Positions 7,247 through 13,709 of a stretch of DNA of 25,559 nucleotides are shown in pieces. The stretch comes from Acidimicrobiia bacterium (GTDB taxonomy: Bacteria > Actinomycetota > Acidimicrobiia > IMCC26256 > PALSA-555): contig JAFMJM010000001.1 of the NCBI GenBank assembly GCA_017853455.1, positions 1 to 25,559 of the forward strand, given 5' to 3'. The first letter of the stretch is position 1. Each line of letters starts with the position of its first letter. The position numbers and the translations under genes are program-made. Below the pieces are notes generated by a model, which saw nothing but the letters and a program-made list of their open reading frames with translations, made no database searches and had not been told where the DNA came from.

Positions 7247-8337
7247 CCGATGGCTGCGGCCACGGCCGGGTTGACGATCTCCCCACCCCGGACGTTGATC
7301 CCGGCCGCCAGGCCGGGATCGGCCGCCACCGCACCGTCGACCCCCAGGGTGGCCAGGGCCACCACGTAGGGCAGGGTGGCGTTGGTCAGTGCGTAGGTCG
7401 ACGTGTGCGGGACGGCCGCCGGGATGTTGCCCACGGCGTAGCACAGGACCCCGTGACGCCGGTCGACCGGATCGGCGTGCGACGTCTCCCGGATGCCCTC
7501 GACCGCGCCGCCCTGGTCGATCGCGACGTCGACCACCACCGAACCGGGCCGCATGCCCGCGAGCATGGCGTCGGTGACCACCACCGGAGCCCGCCCGCCC
7601 GGAACGAGCACGGCGGTGACCACGAGGTCGGCGTCGGCGACCGCCCGCTCCACCGCGAGCCGGGTGCTGGCGAGGGTCATGATCCGCCCCCGGTGGATCT
7701 GGTCGACCCAGCGGAGCCGCTCGAGGTTGCGGTCGAGCAGGAGCACCTCGGCCTCCATGCCCTGGGCGATCCAGGCGGCGTTCCAGCCGACGCTGCCCGC
7801 ACCGATCACGACCACCCGTGCCGGGCGCACGCCGGGGGCGCCGCCCATCAGCACGCCCCGACCTCCCTGCTGGCGCTCGAGGAACCGCGCCCCGATCTGG
7901 GGGGCGAGCCGTCCGGCCACCTCGCTCATCGGCGCGAGCAGCGGCAGGGTGCCGGCGGCGTCCTCGACGGTCTCGTAGGCCACCGCCGTCGTGCCCGACG
8001 CCACCAGCGCGTCGGCGACGGCCGGATAGGCCGCGAGGTGCAGGTAGGTGAACACCGTGAGATCGGGCCGGAGGTACGCGAACTCGGCGGCCTGGGGCTC
8101 CTTGACCTTCACGACGAGCTCGGCACTCCAGGCGTCGGCCGCCGTCGCCACCACCTCGGCGCCGGCGGCGACGTAGTCGGCGTCGCGGATCGACGAGTCG
8201 GCTCCGGCGTCGCGTTCGACGAGGACGCGCAGACCGTTCCCGACGAGCTCGTGCACGCCGTCGGGGGTCAGGGCGACCCGGTGCTCACCCGACTTGGTCT
8301 CGCGCGGGACCCCGACCGACTGCACCCGGGCGGTCAC
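7243..8337 (-). CDS. ald: Alanine dehydrogenase
   Basis: A 364-residue NAD-dependent L-alanine dehydrogenase, interconverting alanine with pyruvate and ammonia. It aligns well with M. tuberculosis Ald (371 residues). Active-site residues are present: Arg20 in GEHRVALTP, Lys79 in VKVKEP, His100 in TYLHLAA and Asp274 in DVAIDQGG. The Rossmann loop GAGSVG begins at Gly179 and the NAD-ribose acidic residue is Asp202. The block QGGRGVLMGGAPGV is a family signature. The GTG at 8337 overlaps the TGA of the upstream DsbA-like gene (GTGA), which sets the start; the open frame continues upstream only by running through that gene out of phase. In mycobacteria Ald is tied to redox balance and nitrogen assimilation, which may fit the coupling to a thiol-redox protein. 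Confidence 0.93.
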   Translation of the reverse strand: MTARVQSVGVPRETKSGEHRVALTPDGVHELVGNGLRVLVERDAGADSSIRDADYVAAGAEVVATAADAWSAELVVKVKEPQAAEFAYLRPDLTVFTYLHLAAYPAVADALVASGTTAVAYETVEDAAGTLPLLAPMSEVAGRLAPQIGARFLERQQGGRGVLMGGAPGVRPARVVVIGAGSVGWNAAWIAQGMEAEVLLLDRNLERLRWVDQIHRGRIMTLASTRLAVERAVADADLVVTAVLVPGGRAPVVVTDAMLAGMRPGSVVVDVAIDQGGAVEGIRETSHADPVDRRHGVLCYAVGNIPAAVPHTSTYALTNATLPYVVALATLGVDGAVAADPGLAAGINVRGGEIVNPAVAAAIG

Positions 8338-8984
8338 GAGAAGTCGATCTCGTCCCGCAGCGACCGCTTGAACTCGGCGAAGCCCGGCGTGCCCGCGAGG
8401 GTGCGCACGGCGTCCCAGAGGGCGACGGCGTCGGCGCCCCGGGGGATGCGCGAGATCACCGGGCCGAACAGCGAGTTCTCGGCGTCGGTCCCGGGAGCGA
8501 ACGTGAGGATCGGCGTGCCGACGTCGGGGCCCGTTCGGCCCAACGCGGTCTCGGTGTCGGAGCGGAGGCGCGCGTCGAGGGACTCGTCGTCGACGGCCGC
8601 GGCGAGAGCCGGGTCGAGGCCGACGTCGGTGAGGGCACCGACCAGTAGGTCGTCGGGCAGGGGCGCACCACCGAGCACCTCGCGCGACAGGCCCGAGGTG
8701 TGGAGACGGGTGCCCAGGGCGGTGTAGTAGGCGGCCACGCCGTCGTTGCCGGCCGAGTCGTCGATCGCGGCGGCGACCCGCAGCCAGCGCTTCCCGGCCC
8801 CGTGGACCAGGGCGTAGGCGGGCGGGAACTGCGAGTAGTCCTTCTCCTCGTTGACGATCGCGAGGCTGATGAACCGCCACCGCACCGAGTAGCCGGTCTG
8901 GTCCTGCACCTCCCGGACCCAGCGGCTGGTGATCCAGGCGAACGGGCAGACGGGGTCGAAGAAGAACTCGAGGTCGTGGGCCAT
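8334..8984 (-). CDS. DsbA-family mycothiol-dependent reductase-like protein (Rv2466c type)
   Basis: A 216-residue thioredoxin-fold protein with a helical insert. It matches the Rv2466c pattern: EFFFDPVCPFAWITSRW at the N-terminus, SLAIVNEEKDYS, ALGTRLHTSG, DVGTPILTF with the cis-proline at Pro158, and LFGPVISRIPRGADAVALWDA. Rv2466c of M. tuberculosis is a cytosolic mycothiol-dependent reductase with a CPWC active site. Here the motif is CPFA (Cys13 to Ala16), so the resolving cysteine is absent and the mechanism must be monothiol, probably resolved by mycothiol. No signal peptide is present. The ATG at 8984 follows a TACCGT box by 6 nt, suggesting a leaderless mRNA. Its TGA overlaps the GTG of ald. 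It could also be a DSBA-like isomerase without reductase activity. Confidence 0.85.
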   Translation of the reverse strand: MAHDLEFFFDPVCPFAWITSRWVREVQDQTGYSVRWRFISLAIVNEEKDYSQFPPAYALVHGAGKRWLRVAAAIDDSAGNDGVAAYYTALGTRLHTSGLSREVLGGAPLPDDLLVGALTDVGLDPALAAAVDDESLDARLRSDTETALGRTGPDVGTPILTFAPGTDAENSLFGPVISRIPRGADAVALWDAVRTLAGTPGFAEFKRSLRDEIDFS

Positions 8985-8990
8985 GGCGAA

Positions 8991-8996
8991 ACGGTA
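8991..8996 (-). promoter_or_regulatory. Candidate -10 box (TACCGT) of the DsbA-like/ald operon
   Basis: On the minus strand TACCGT is followed by 6 nt and the ATG at 8984. No Shine-Dalgarno sequence is visible. It lies in a 62-nt divergent gap opposite the TAACCT box of the binding-protein gene. Confidence 0.45.
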
Positions 8997-9033
8997 CCGG
9001 GGCGCCGGGCGGTGTCGCCCGGGTGGCCACCGA

Positions 9034-9039
9034 TAACCT
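9034..9039 (+). promoter_or_regulatory. Candidate -10 box (TAACCT) of the amino-acid-binding-protein gene
   Basis: TAACCT is followed by 7 nt and the GTG at 9047. This supports that GTG over the in-frame GTG at 9023, which lies upstream of the box. Confidence 0.45.
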
Positions 9040-9046
9040 CACCGCC

Positions 9047-9943
9047 GTGACCCACCGCTCCCGCCCCGAGTCCCCCGTCCGTCGCGTCCGCCTCGGGGCC
9101 GTCGCGGCGATCGCCGCGATCGTCCCGGTCGTCCTCCTCGCCGCGGCCCTGCCCGCCGGGGCCGCCACCAGCCCCACGATCGCGTCCGTGCGGGAGCGGG
9201 GCGGCATCACCGTCGGCACGAAGTTCGATCAGCCGCTGTTCGGCCTGACCGATCCCGCCACCGGCGAGCCGGCCGGTTTCGACGTCGAGATCGCGAAGCT
9301 GGTCGTGCGCGAGGTGTTCGGCGCGAAGGTGGCCCGGAACGTCTCGTTCGTCGAGACCCCGTCGAAGGCGCGGGAGTCGGCCCTGACGACCGGCGCCGTC
9401 GACCTGGTGGTCGCCACCTACACGATCACCCCGGAGCGCGACACCGTGGTCGACTTCGCCGGGCCCTACTACGAGACCGGCCAGTCGATCCTGGTTCCGC
9501 ACTCCGACACCACGACCGACGGCGTCGCCGACCTCGCCGGCACACGGGTCTGCACCGTGACCGGATCGACCTCGGCGACGAACCTGGCGGCCAAGGCCCC
9601 CACGGCCGTTCCGGTGCTCCTCGACACGTATTCGGCCTGCGTGGCCGCCCTGCGGGCCGGCGAGGTCGATGCCGTGACGACCGACGAGGCGATCCTGCTC
9701 GGCTTCCTCGCCGACGACCCGTCGGGCCTCCGGCTGGCCGGTCGACCGTTCACGACGGAGCGGTACGGGATCGGGATCCCGGAGGGCGACCGGGCACTGG
9801 AACGGAAGATCGATGCCGCCCTGACCCGGTCGTTCCGCGACGGATCCTGGACCCGGGCCTGGAAGCGCACGATCGGACCCAGCGGCGCACCCGTTCCCGA
9901 GCCACCCACCCGGGCCCTGAAGCGGGAGTGCGCCTGCCCCTGA
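9047..9943 (+). CDS. Extracellular amino acid-binding protein, SBP family 3 (GluB/glutamine-binding-like)
   Basis: A 298-residue type II periplasmic-binding protein. The N-terminus has a basic region (THRSRPESPVRRVR) and a hydrophobic core ending in ALPAGAATS, a Sec signal without a lipobox, so it should be secreted or only loosely held. The mature domain has the family pattern: GGITVGTKFDQPLFG, EPAGFDVEIAKLVVREVFG, AVDLVVATYTITPERDTVVDFAGPYYETGQSIL and ALRAGEVDAVTTDEAIL (described in parts). Glutamate, glutamine or another polar amino acid is the likely ligand. The gluABCD-type permease and ATPase genes are not adjacent, so this is an orphan binding protein that must work with distant transport genes or in sensing. 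A strong hairpin follows the stop directly. Confidence 0.87.
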   Translation: MTHRSRPESPVRRVRLGAVAAIAAIVPVVLLAAALPAGAATSPTIASVRERGGITVGTKFDQPLFGLTDPATGEPAGFDVEIAKLVVREVFGAKVARNVSFVETPSKARESALTTGAVDLVVATYTITPERDTVVDFAGPYYETGQSILVPHSDTTTDGVADLAGTRVCTVTGSTSATNLAAKAPTAVPVLLDTYSACVAALRAGEVDAVTTDEAILLGFLADDPSGLRLAGRPFTTERYGIGIPEGDRALERKIDAALTRSFRDGSWTRAWKRTIGPSGAPVPEPPTRALKRECACP

Positions 9944-9967
9944 CCGGACGGTCCGCCCGGTCCGGTC
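9942..9967 (+). terminator. Hairpin terminator after the amino-acid-binding-protein gene
   Basis: GACCGGAC (9942-9949) and GTCCGGTC (9960-9967) form a perfect 8-bp stem around a 10-nt loop. The stem begins inside the TGA stop codon. No T tract follows, as often in high-GC actinobacteria. Confidence 0.5.
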
Positions 9968-9984
9968 TCCGGCGGACGGCGACC

Positions 9985-9990
9985 TATGCT
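9985..9990 (+). promoter_or_regulatory. Candidate -10 box (TATGCT) of amidohydrolase A
   Basis: TATGCT lies 42 nt upstream of the GTG at 10033, giving a leader of about 35 nt that includes the ribosome site GGAGG at 10021-10025. An inverted repeat starts immediately downstream, where it would cover the transcription start. Confidence 0.4.
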
Positions 9991-10008
9991 CCTGACACCG
10001 ACGTCAGG
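9991..10008. promoter_or_regulatory. Inverted repeat at the expected transcription start of amidohydrolase A, candidate operator
   Basis: CCTGAC-ACCGAC-GTCAGG is a perfect 6-bp inverted repeat with a 6-nt centre directly after the TATGCT box. A dimeric repressor (TetR-like or similar) bound here would block initiation. The regulator is not identifiable from this window. Confidence 0.4.
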
Positions 10009-10032
10009 TAACGCGGACTCCCGGAGGACCCC

Positions 10033-11256
10033 GTGGCCGAGCTCCCCAAGATCATCAGCGTCGACGACCATGTCGTGGAGCCCGCCCACGTCTGGCAGAC
10101 CTGGCTCCCCGAGAAGCACCGGGCCGCCGGCCCCCGGGTCGAGCGGGCCCGCTTCGCCCCCTTCGTGAAGCTCCCCGGGGCCCGCTACGTCAACGAGTTC
10201 ACCGACGACGGCGACTGGGGCGACTACTGGGTCTACGAGGACCGCCTCATCTACGTCCAGAAGAAGTTCGTCGCCATCCCCCGTTCGGCCGTCACCGGCG
10301 ACCCGCCGGTGTTCGACCGCACCCAGATGCAGATGGTCGCCACCACCTACGACGACATGATCCCCGGCTGCTACGACCGCGACGCCCGGGTGGCCGACTT
10401 CCTCGCCAACCACACCGACGGCTCGCTGCCGTTCCCGACGTTCCCCCGCTTCTGCGGGCAGACGTTCATGGAGGGCAACGACAAGGAACTCGGGCTCGCC
10501 TGCGTGGTGGCCTACAACGACTGGATGGTCCAGGAGTGGTGCGCCCCGTCGCAGGGCGTCAACATCCCGCTCTGCATCCTCCCCCTCTGGGACGTCGACC
10601 TCTGCGTGGCCGAGGTCGAGCGCATCTCGGCCCAGGGCGTGCGGGCGGTGTGCTTCTCCGAGATCCCGTCGATGCTGGGTCTGCCCTCGATCCACTCCGG
10701 CGACTGGGACCCCCTCTTCGCCGTCTGCGACGAGCGCGGCGTCGTGCTCAACATGCACATCGGCTCGTCGTCGTCGATGCCGAAGGCCTCGCCCGACTCC
10801 CCCGAGGCCGTCGGCTCCACCCTGCAGTTCAACAACGCCTTCGCCTCGATGGTCGACTGGCTGTTCTCCGGCAAGCTCGCCCAGTTCCCCAACTTGAAGC
10901 TCGCCTACTCCGAGGGGCAGATCGGCTGGATGCCCTACGCCCTCGAGCGGGCCGACCGGGTCTGGGAGATGCACGAGCCCTGGACGCACGCCAAGGCCAT
11001 CGTCCCCGAGCCGCCGTCGACCTACTTCGCCGGCCGCATCTACGGCTGCTTCACCGACGACGTCCACGGGCTCGCGAGCCTCGGGGCGATCGGGGTCGAC
11101 AACGTGTGTTTCGAGGTCGACTACCCGCACTCCGACACCACGTGGCCCGACACCCGGTCCCACGTCGAGGAGATGGTCGCCCACCTCGACGACGAGACGA
11201 TCTACAAGGTGCTGCGCGGCAACGCCATCACCATGCTCGGCCTCGACCGCGTCTGA
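10033..11256 (+). CDS. Amidohydrolase family metal-dependent hydrolase (COG2159), paralogue A
   Basis: A 407-residue TIM-barrel protein of the Amidohydro_2 (ACMSD-like) family, which contains both hydrolases and decarboxylases. The first metal site reads D11-x-H13 in ISVDDHVVEP rather than the classical H-x-H. Later landmarks are FPTFPRFCGQ, AYNDWMVQEW, NMHIGSSSSMP (metal His), LAYSEGQIGWMPYALERAD and FEVDYPHSDTTWPD (metal Asp). It is clearly paralogous to the amidohydrolase at 19806-21014, sharing these blocks in order, and more distant from that at 13710-14924. The GTG at 10033 is supported by GGAGG 7 nt upstream. Relative to paralogue C it carries an extra, unusual segment in its first third and has RVADFLANHTDGSLPFP where C has RVADMDRAGILASLNFP. 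The substrate is unknown. Confidence 0.87.
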   Translation: MAELPKIISVDDHVVEPAHVWQTWLPEKHRAAGPRVERARFAPFVKLPGARYVNEFTDDGDWGDYWVYEDRLIYVQKKFVAIPRSAVTGDPPVFDRTQMQMVATTYDDMIPGCYDRDARVADFLANHTDGSLPFPTFPRFCGQTFMEGNDKELGLACVVAYNDWMVQEWCAPSQGVNIPLCILPLWDVDLCVAEVERISAQGVRAVCFSEIPSMLGLPSIHSGDWDPLFAVCDERGVVLNMHIGSSSSMPKASPDSPEAVGSTLQFNNAFASMVDWLFSGKLAQFPNLKLAYSEGQIGWMPYALERADRVWEMHEPWTHAKAIVPEPPSTYFAGRIYGCFTDDVHGLASLGAIGVDNVCFEVDYPHSDTTWPDTRSHVEEMVAHLDDETIYKVLRGNAITMLGLDRV

Positions 11257-11277
11257 CCCCGCCCTTGGGTCGGGACG

Positions 11278-11754
11278 TCACTGCACGACGAAGACGGTGT
11301 GCATCCCCTTCGCGTAGTGCGAGACGGTCTCGCCGTCCTCCTGCTCCACGATGTTGCAGAAGAGCTCGTACGCGCCCGGCGTGAGGTCCGAGGCCGTGAA
11401 CCGCTTCGACCGCCCCGCCGGGATGTCCTCGGCTTCGCCCTCGGCATCCGCTTCCGCGATCGCCGCCTCGTCGGCCGCGCCGTCGGCCTCGACCGGCAGT
11501 GGACGTCCGTCGGCGAGCCGGGCGAGGACCAGCTCGTGGACCTCGGTGCCGGCGTTCTTCGCGACGAACGTCACGGAGTCGGCCGAGGTGAAGTCCCGCT
11601 GCGGCCGGACCGAGAACTCGCGCAGGACCACCGGGATCTTCGCCACGGAGGTACGGCCCGCCGGGCGGGCGGCACCCGCCACGACCGCGGGCCCGACCAC
11701 GGCCCCGGCGATTGCACACACCCCGACCAGCACGATTCGGATCTGACGGATCAC
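11278..11754 (-). CDS. Secreted cupredoxin-like copper protein
   Basis: A 158-residue exported protein. After a signal peptide (MIRQIRIVLVGVCAIAGAVV and an Ala-rich cleavage region), a single plastocyanin-like domain follows. Candidate type-1 copper ligands are His73 (TEVHELVL), Cys133 (YELFCNI), His146 and Met151 (VSHYAKGMHTVFVV), in the usual H...C...H...M order. Two features are odd. An acidic, Ala-rich insert occupies about residues 88-110. There are also 12 residues (134-145) between Cys133 and His146, where small cupredoxins usually have only a few. The GTG at 11754 has a GGGGGAGG ribosome site. A role in electron transfer or copper handling at the cell surface is inferred. No oxidase genes are adjacent. 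Confidence 0.78.
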   Translation of the reverse strand: MIRQIRIVLVGVCAIAGAVVGPAVVAGAARPAGRTSVAKIPVVLREFSVRPQRDFTSADSVTFVAKNAGTEVHELVLARLADGRPLPVEADGAADEAAIAEADAEGEAEDIPAGRSKRFTASDLTPGAYELFCNIVEQEDGETVSHYAKGMHTVFVVQ

Positions 11755-11783
11755 GACGCCTCCCCCACGACTCCGCCGCAGCG

Positions 11784-11789
11784 TACGGT
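11784..11789 (+). promoter_or_regulatory. Candidate -10 box (TACGGT) of yaaA
   Basis: TACGGT is followed by 6 nt and the GTG at 11796, in the 41-nt gap from the divergent cupredoxin-like gene. No Shine-Dalgarno sequence is visible, so a leaderless mRNA is suggested. Confidence 0.45.
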
Positions 11790-11795
11790 ACGGAC

Positions 11796-12551
11796 GTGAC
11801 CGGCCCCATGTTCCTCCTGCTGCCGCCGTCCGAGGGCAAGGAGCCCGGCGGCACCCGGACCCGGGGGCGGGGCCCGTTCGACGCCCGGCTGCGATCGGCC
11901 CGGGGCGCCGTCGCCGACGCCCTGGCGGCGGTCTGCACCGCGGCCCCGGCCCGTCGCGAGAAGGTGTTCGGCGCCCGGGGTGAGCTGCTGACCCGCGCCG
12001 AGGAGGCCGCCCGGGCCCTGGCTGTCGGCACCGCCGTGCGCCTGCCGGCCTGGCAGCGCCACACCGGCGTGGTCTGGATCCACCTCGATCCGGCCTCGCT
12101 GGGACCGGTCGACCGGTCCCGGATCCTGATCCCCGATGCCGTCAACGGCCTCACCACCGCCGAGGACCGCATCCCCGACTTCCGCTGCAAGTTGTCGGTG
12201 AGCCTCGACGGGCTCGGCGTCCTCGCCCGCTGGTGGCGCCCGCTCGTCACCGAGGCACTCGTGGCGCACTGCGCGGGCGCGACCGTGGTCGACCTCCTCC
12301 CGGCCGAGCACGCCGCCGCGATCGACCACGACGCGCTGACCGCCGTGGCGACGGTCGTACCGGTGGCGTTCGTCGGCCCGAACGGTCGGGCCGTCGGCCA
12401 CGACGCCAAGGCGGTCAAGGGAGCGTTCGCCCGTCACCTGCTGACCCGCGGCCTCGGCGCCGCGACCCGGTTCACCGGACACGGCTGGCACGTCACCCGC
12501 GACCGGTCGGGCGCGCTGACCCTCACCGCCCCGACCCCCGCCCCCGCCTGA
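11796..12551 (+). CDS. yaaA: YaaA family (DUF328) peroxide stress protein
   Basis: A 251-residue YaaA/UPF0246 protein. The signature LLLPPSEGK follows the start closely (VTGPMFLLLPPSEGKEPGG), and the C-terminal half has VVDLLPAEH, VPVAFVG and HDAKAVKGAFARHLL, matching the family's later conserved region. E. coli YaaA lowers free iron and DNA damage during hydrogen peroxide stress and has a DNA-binding helix-hairpin-helix-like fold. That role is assumed here. The GTG at 11796 is chosen because TACGGT lies 6 nt upstream and the family motif begins shortly after; the open frame reaches back to 11712 but the extra residues look non-homologous. A large palindromic repeat starts 13 nt after its stop. 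Confidence 0.85.
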   Translation: MTGPMFLLLPPSEGKEPGGTRTRGRGPFDARLRSARGAVADALAAVCTAAPARREKVFGARGELLTRAEEAARALAVGTAVRLPAWQRHTGVVWIHLDPASLGPVDRSRILIPDAVNGLTTAEDRIPDFRCKLSVSLDGLGVLARWWRPLVTEALVAHCAGATVVDLLPAEHAAAIDHDALTAVATVVPVAFVGPNGRAVGHDAKAVKGAFARHLLTRGLGAATRFTGHGWHVTRDRSGALTLTAPTPAPA

Positions 12552-12563
12552 CCCCGCCCACCC

Positions 12564-12615
12564 CGTTGTTTGGGTGATTGTGGGGCCTCTGGCCCCCACA
12601 ATCACCCAAACAACG
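12564..12615. repeat. Dispersed palindromic repeat, copy 1 (22-bp stem, 8-nt loop)
   Basis: The left arm (12564-12585) and right arm (12594-12615) are perfectly complementary over 22 bp. The loop is CCTCTGGC. The arm starts CGTTGTTTGGG and ends GATTGTGGGG. A second copy lies at 23703-23750. The arm is T-rich on its 5' side and A-rich on its 3' side on both strands, opposite to an intrinsic terminator, where the U tract follows the stem. It sits between yaaA and the LLM oxidoreductase gene, 42 nt before the latter's GTG and upstream of its putative promoter. Confidence 0.9.
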
Positions 12616-12643
12616 AGCGGGCCGGCGGGCTGCGTGGTCGACG

Positions 12644-12649
12644 TACCAT
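12644..12649 (+). promoter_or_regulatory. Candidate -10 box (TACCAT) of the LLM oxidoreductase gene
   Basis: TACCAT is followed by 7 nt and the GTG at 12657. No Shine-Dalgarno sequence is visible. The palindrome at 12564-12615 ends 28 nt upstream of the box. Confidence 0.45.
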
Positions 12650-12656
12650 CGGCGCC

Positions 12657-13652
12657 GTGCCCGACATCCCGCTCTCCATCCTCGACCTCGCCTTCGTCGG
12701 ACCCGACGAGACGATCGCCGACGGCCTGGCCGGCTGCGTGGCCGCCGCCCGCCTCGCCGAGGAGTGCGGTTACACGCGGGTCTGGTACGCCGAGCACCAC
12801 AACATGGCGTCGATCGCGTCGTCGGCCACGGCGGTCGTGATCGCCCACGTGGCTGCGCACACCGAGCGCATCCGCCTCGGCTCCGGCGGCATCATGCTGC
12901 CCAACCACTCGCCCCTCACGGTCGCAGAGCAGTTCGGCACCCTCGAGGCGCTGCACCCCGGCCGCATCGACCTGGGCCTCGGCCGGGCGCCCGGGACCGA
13001 CCCCGTCACCGTCCGGGCCCTGCGGCGTGACCCCGCCGCGGCCGAGCACTTCCCCCAGGACGTCGTGGAACTCCAGGCCTACCTCGCCGGCGCCTCGCGG
13101 GTGCCGGGTGTGCGGGCGGTGCCCGGCGACGGCGCGCGGGTGCCGATCTACATCCTGGGCTCGTCGCTCTTCGGCGCCGAGCTCGCCGCCATCCTCGGAC
13201 TGCCGTACGCCTTCGCGTCCCACTTCGCCCCGGCGGCCCTCGAGCAGGCGGTGGCGCTCTACCGCGAGCGGTTCCGACCGTCTGCGCAGTGCGACCGGCC
13301 CCACGTGATGGCCGGCATCAGCGTGGCCGCGGCCGACACCGACGCCGACGCCGAGCGCATCTTCGACGCCACGCGGCGGTCACGGGTGCGGCACTTCTTC
13401 GGCCGCGACGGCGTGCCCATCTCCGACGCCGATGCCGACGCCGTGCTGGCGTCGCCCCGGGGTGCGGTCGTCGACCAGATGCTCCGGTACCGCGCCGTGG
13501 GCAGCCCCGCCACCGTGGCGGAGCAGCTTCGGGCGTTCGCCGCCCACGCCGGGGCCGACGAGCTCATGATCGTCCACCAGGGCACCACGACCGCCGAGCG
13601 CCTGCGGTCGATCGAGCTGACCGCCGACGCCGGCGCCGTGGTGGGAGTCTGA
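12657..13652 (+). CDS. LLM class (luciferase-like) flavin-dependent oxidoreductase
   Basis: A 331-residue bacterial-luciferase-fold oxidoreductase of the YhbW/MsnO8-like subgroup. It opens with PLSILDLAFVG and has AEECGYTRVWYAEHHNMASIASSATAVV, the subgroup signature with Tyr-Ala-Glu-His-His, then RIRLGSGGIMLPNHSPLTVAEQFGTLEALHPGRIDLGLGRAPGTD (described in parts), and a C-terminal HAGADELMIVHQG that matches the family's final barrel strand. Such proteins use FMNH2 or F420 and a small organic substrate. The cofactor cannot be decided from the motifs alone, although F420 use is plausible in this lineage. GTG at 12657 is chosen from the TACCAT box 7 nt upstream; an in-frame start at 12570 would lie inside the palindromic repeat and is rejected. 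Confidence 0.88.
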   Translation: MPDIPLSILDLAFVGPDETIADGLAGCVAAARLAEECGYTRVWYAEHHNMASIASSATAVVIAHVAAHTERIRLGSGGIMLPNHSPLTVAEQFGTLEALHPGRIDLGLGRAPGTDPVTVRALRRDPAAAEHFPQDVVELQAYLAGASRVPGVRAVPGDGARVPIYILGSSLFGAELAAILGLPYAFASHFAPAALEQAVALYRERFRPSAQCDRPHVMAGISVAAADTDADAERIFDATRRSRVRHFFGRDGVPISDADADAVLASPRGAVVDQMLRYRAVGSPATVAEQLRAFAAHAGADELMIVHQGTTTAERLRSIELTADAGAVVGV

Positions 13653-13709
13653 ACCCGGAATCTCACCGGGGAGTGCGGCGCCTCCGCCACACCCACTGGG
13701 CCGGTCGGC

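Noticed and set aside
9469..11184. Long minus-strand open frame opposite the binding protein and amidohydrolase A
   Set aside because: Low-complexity antisense translation; the plus-strand genes carry intact domain motifs.
11255..11271. GACCC-N7-GGGTC hairpin between amidohydrolase A and the cupredoxin gene
   Set aside because: A 5-bp stem only; too short to support a terminator call.
12564..12615. Reading the palindrome as an ordinary intrinsic terminator
   Set aside because: The U-rich segment is on the 5' side of the stem and the A-rich segment on the 3' side in both directions, the reverse of a terminator. Two near-identical dispersed copies with inverted loops also fit a repeat family better. 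Termination by the hairpin alone is not excluded.
12570..12656. N-terminal extension of the LLM oxidoreductase to an in-frame start at 12570
   Set aside because: The extra residues are translated palindrome. The family N-terminus and a -10 box 7 nt before the GTG at 12657 support the later start.
11751..13304. Long minus-strand open frame across yaaA, the palindrome and the LLM gene
   Set aside because: It runs antisense to two well-recognised genes and through the non-coding palindrome, with no motif of its own.
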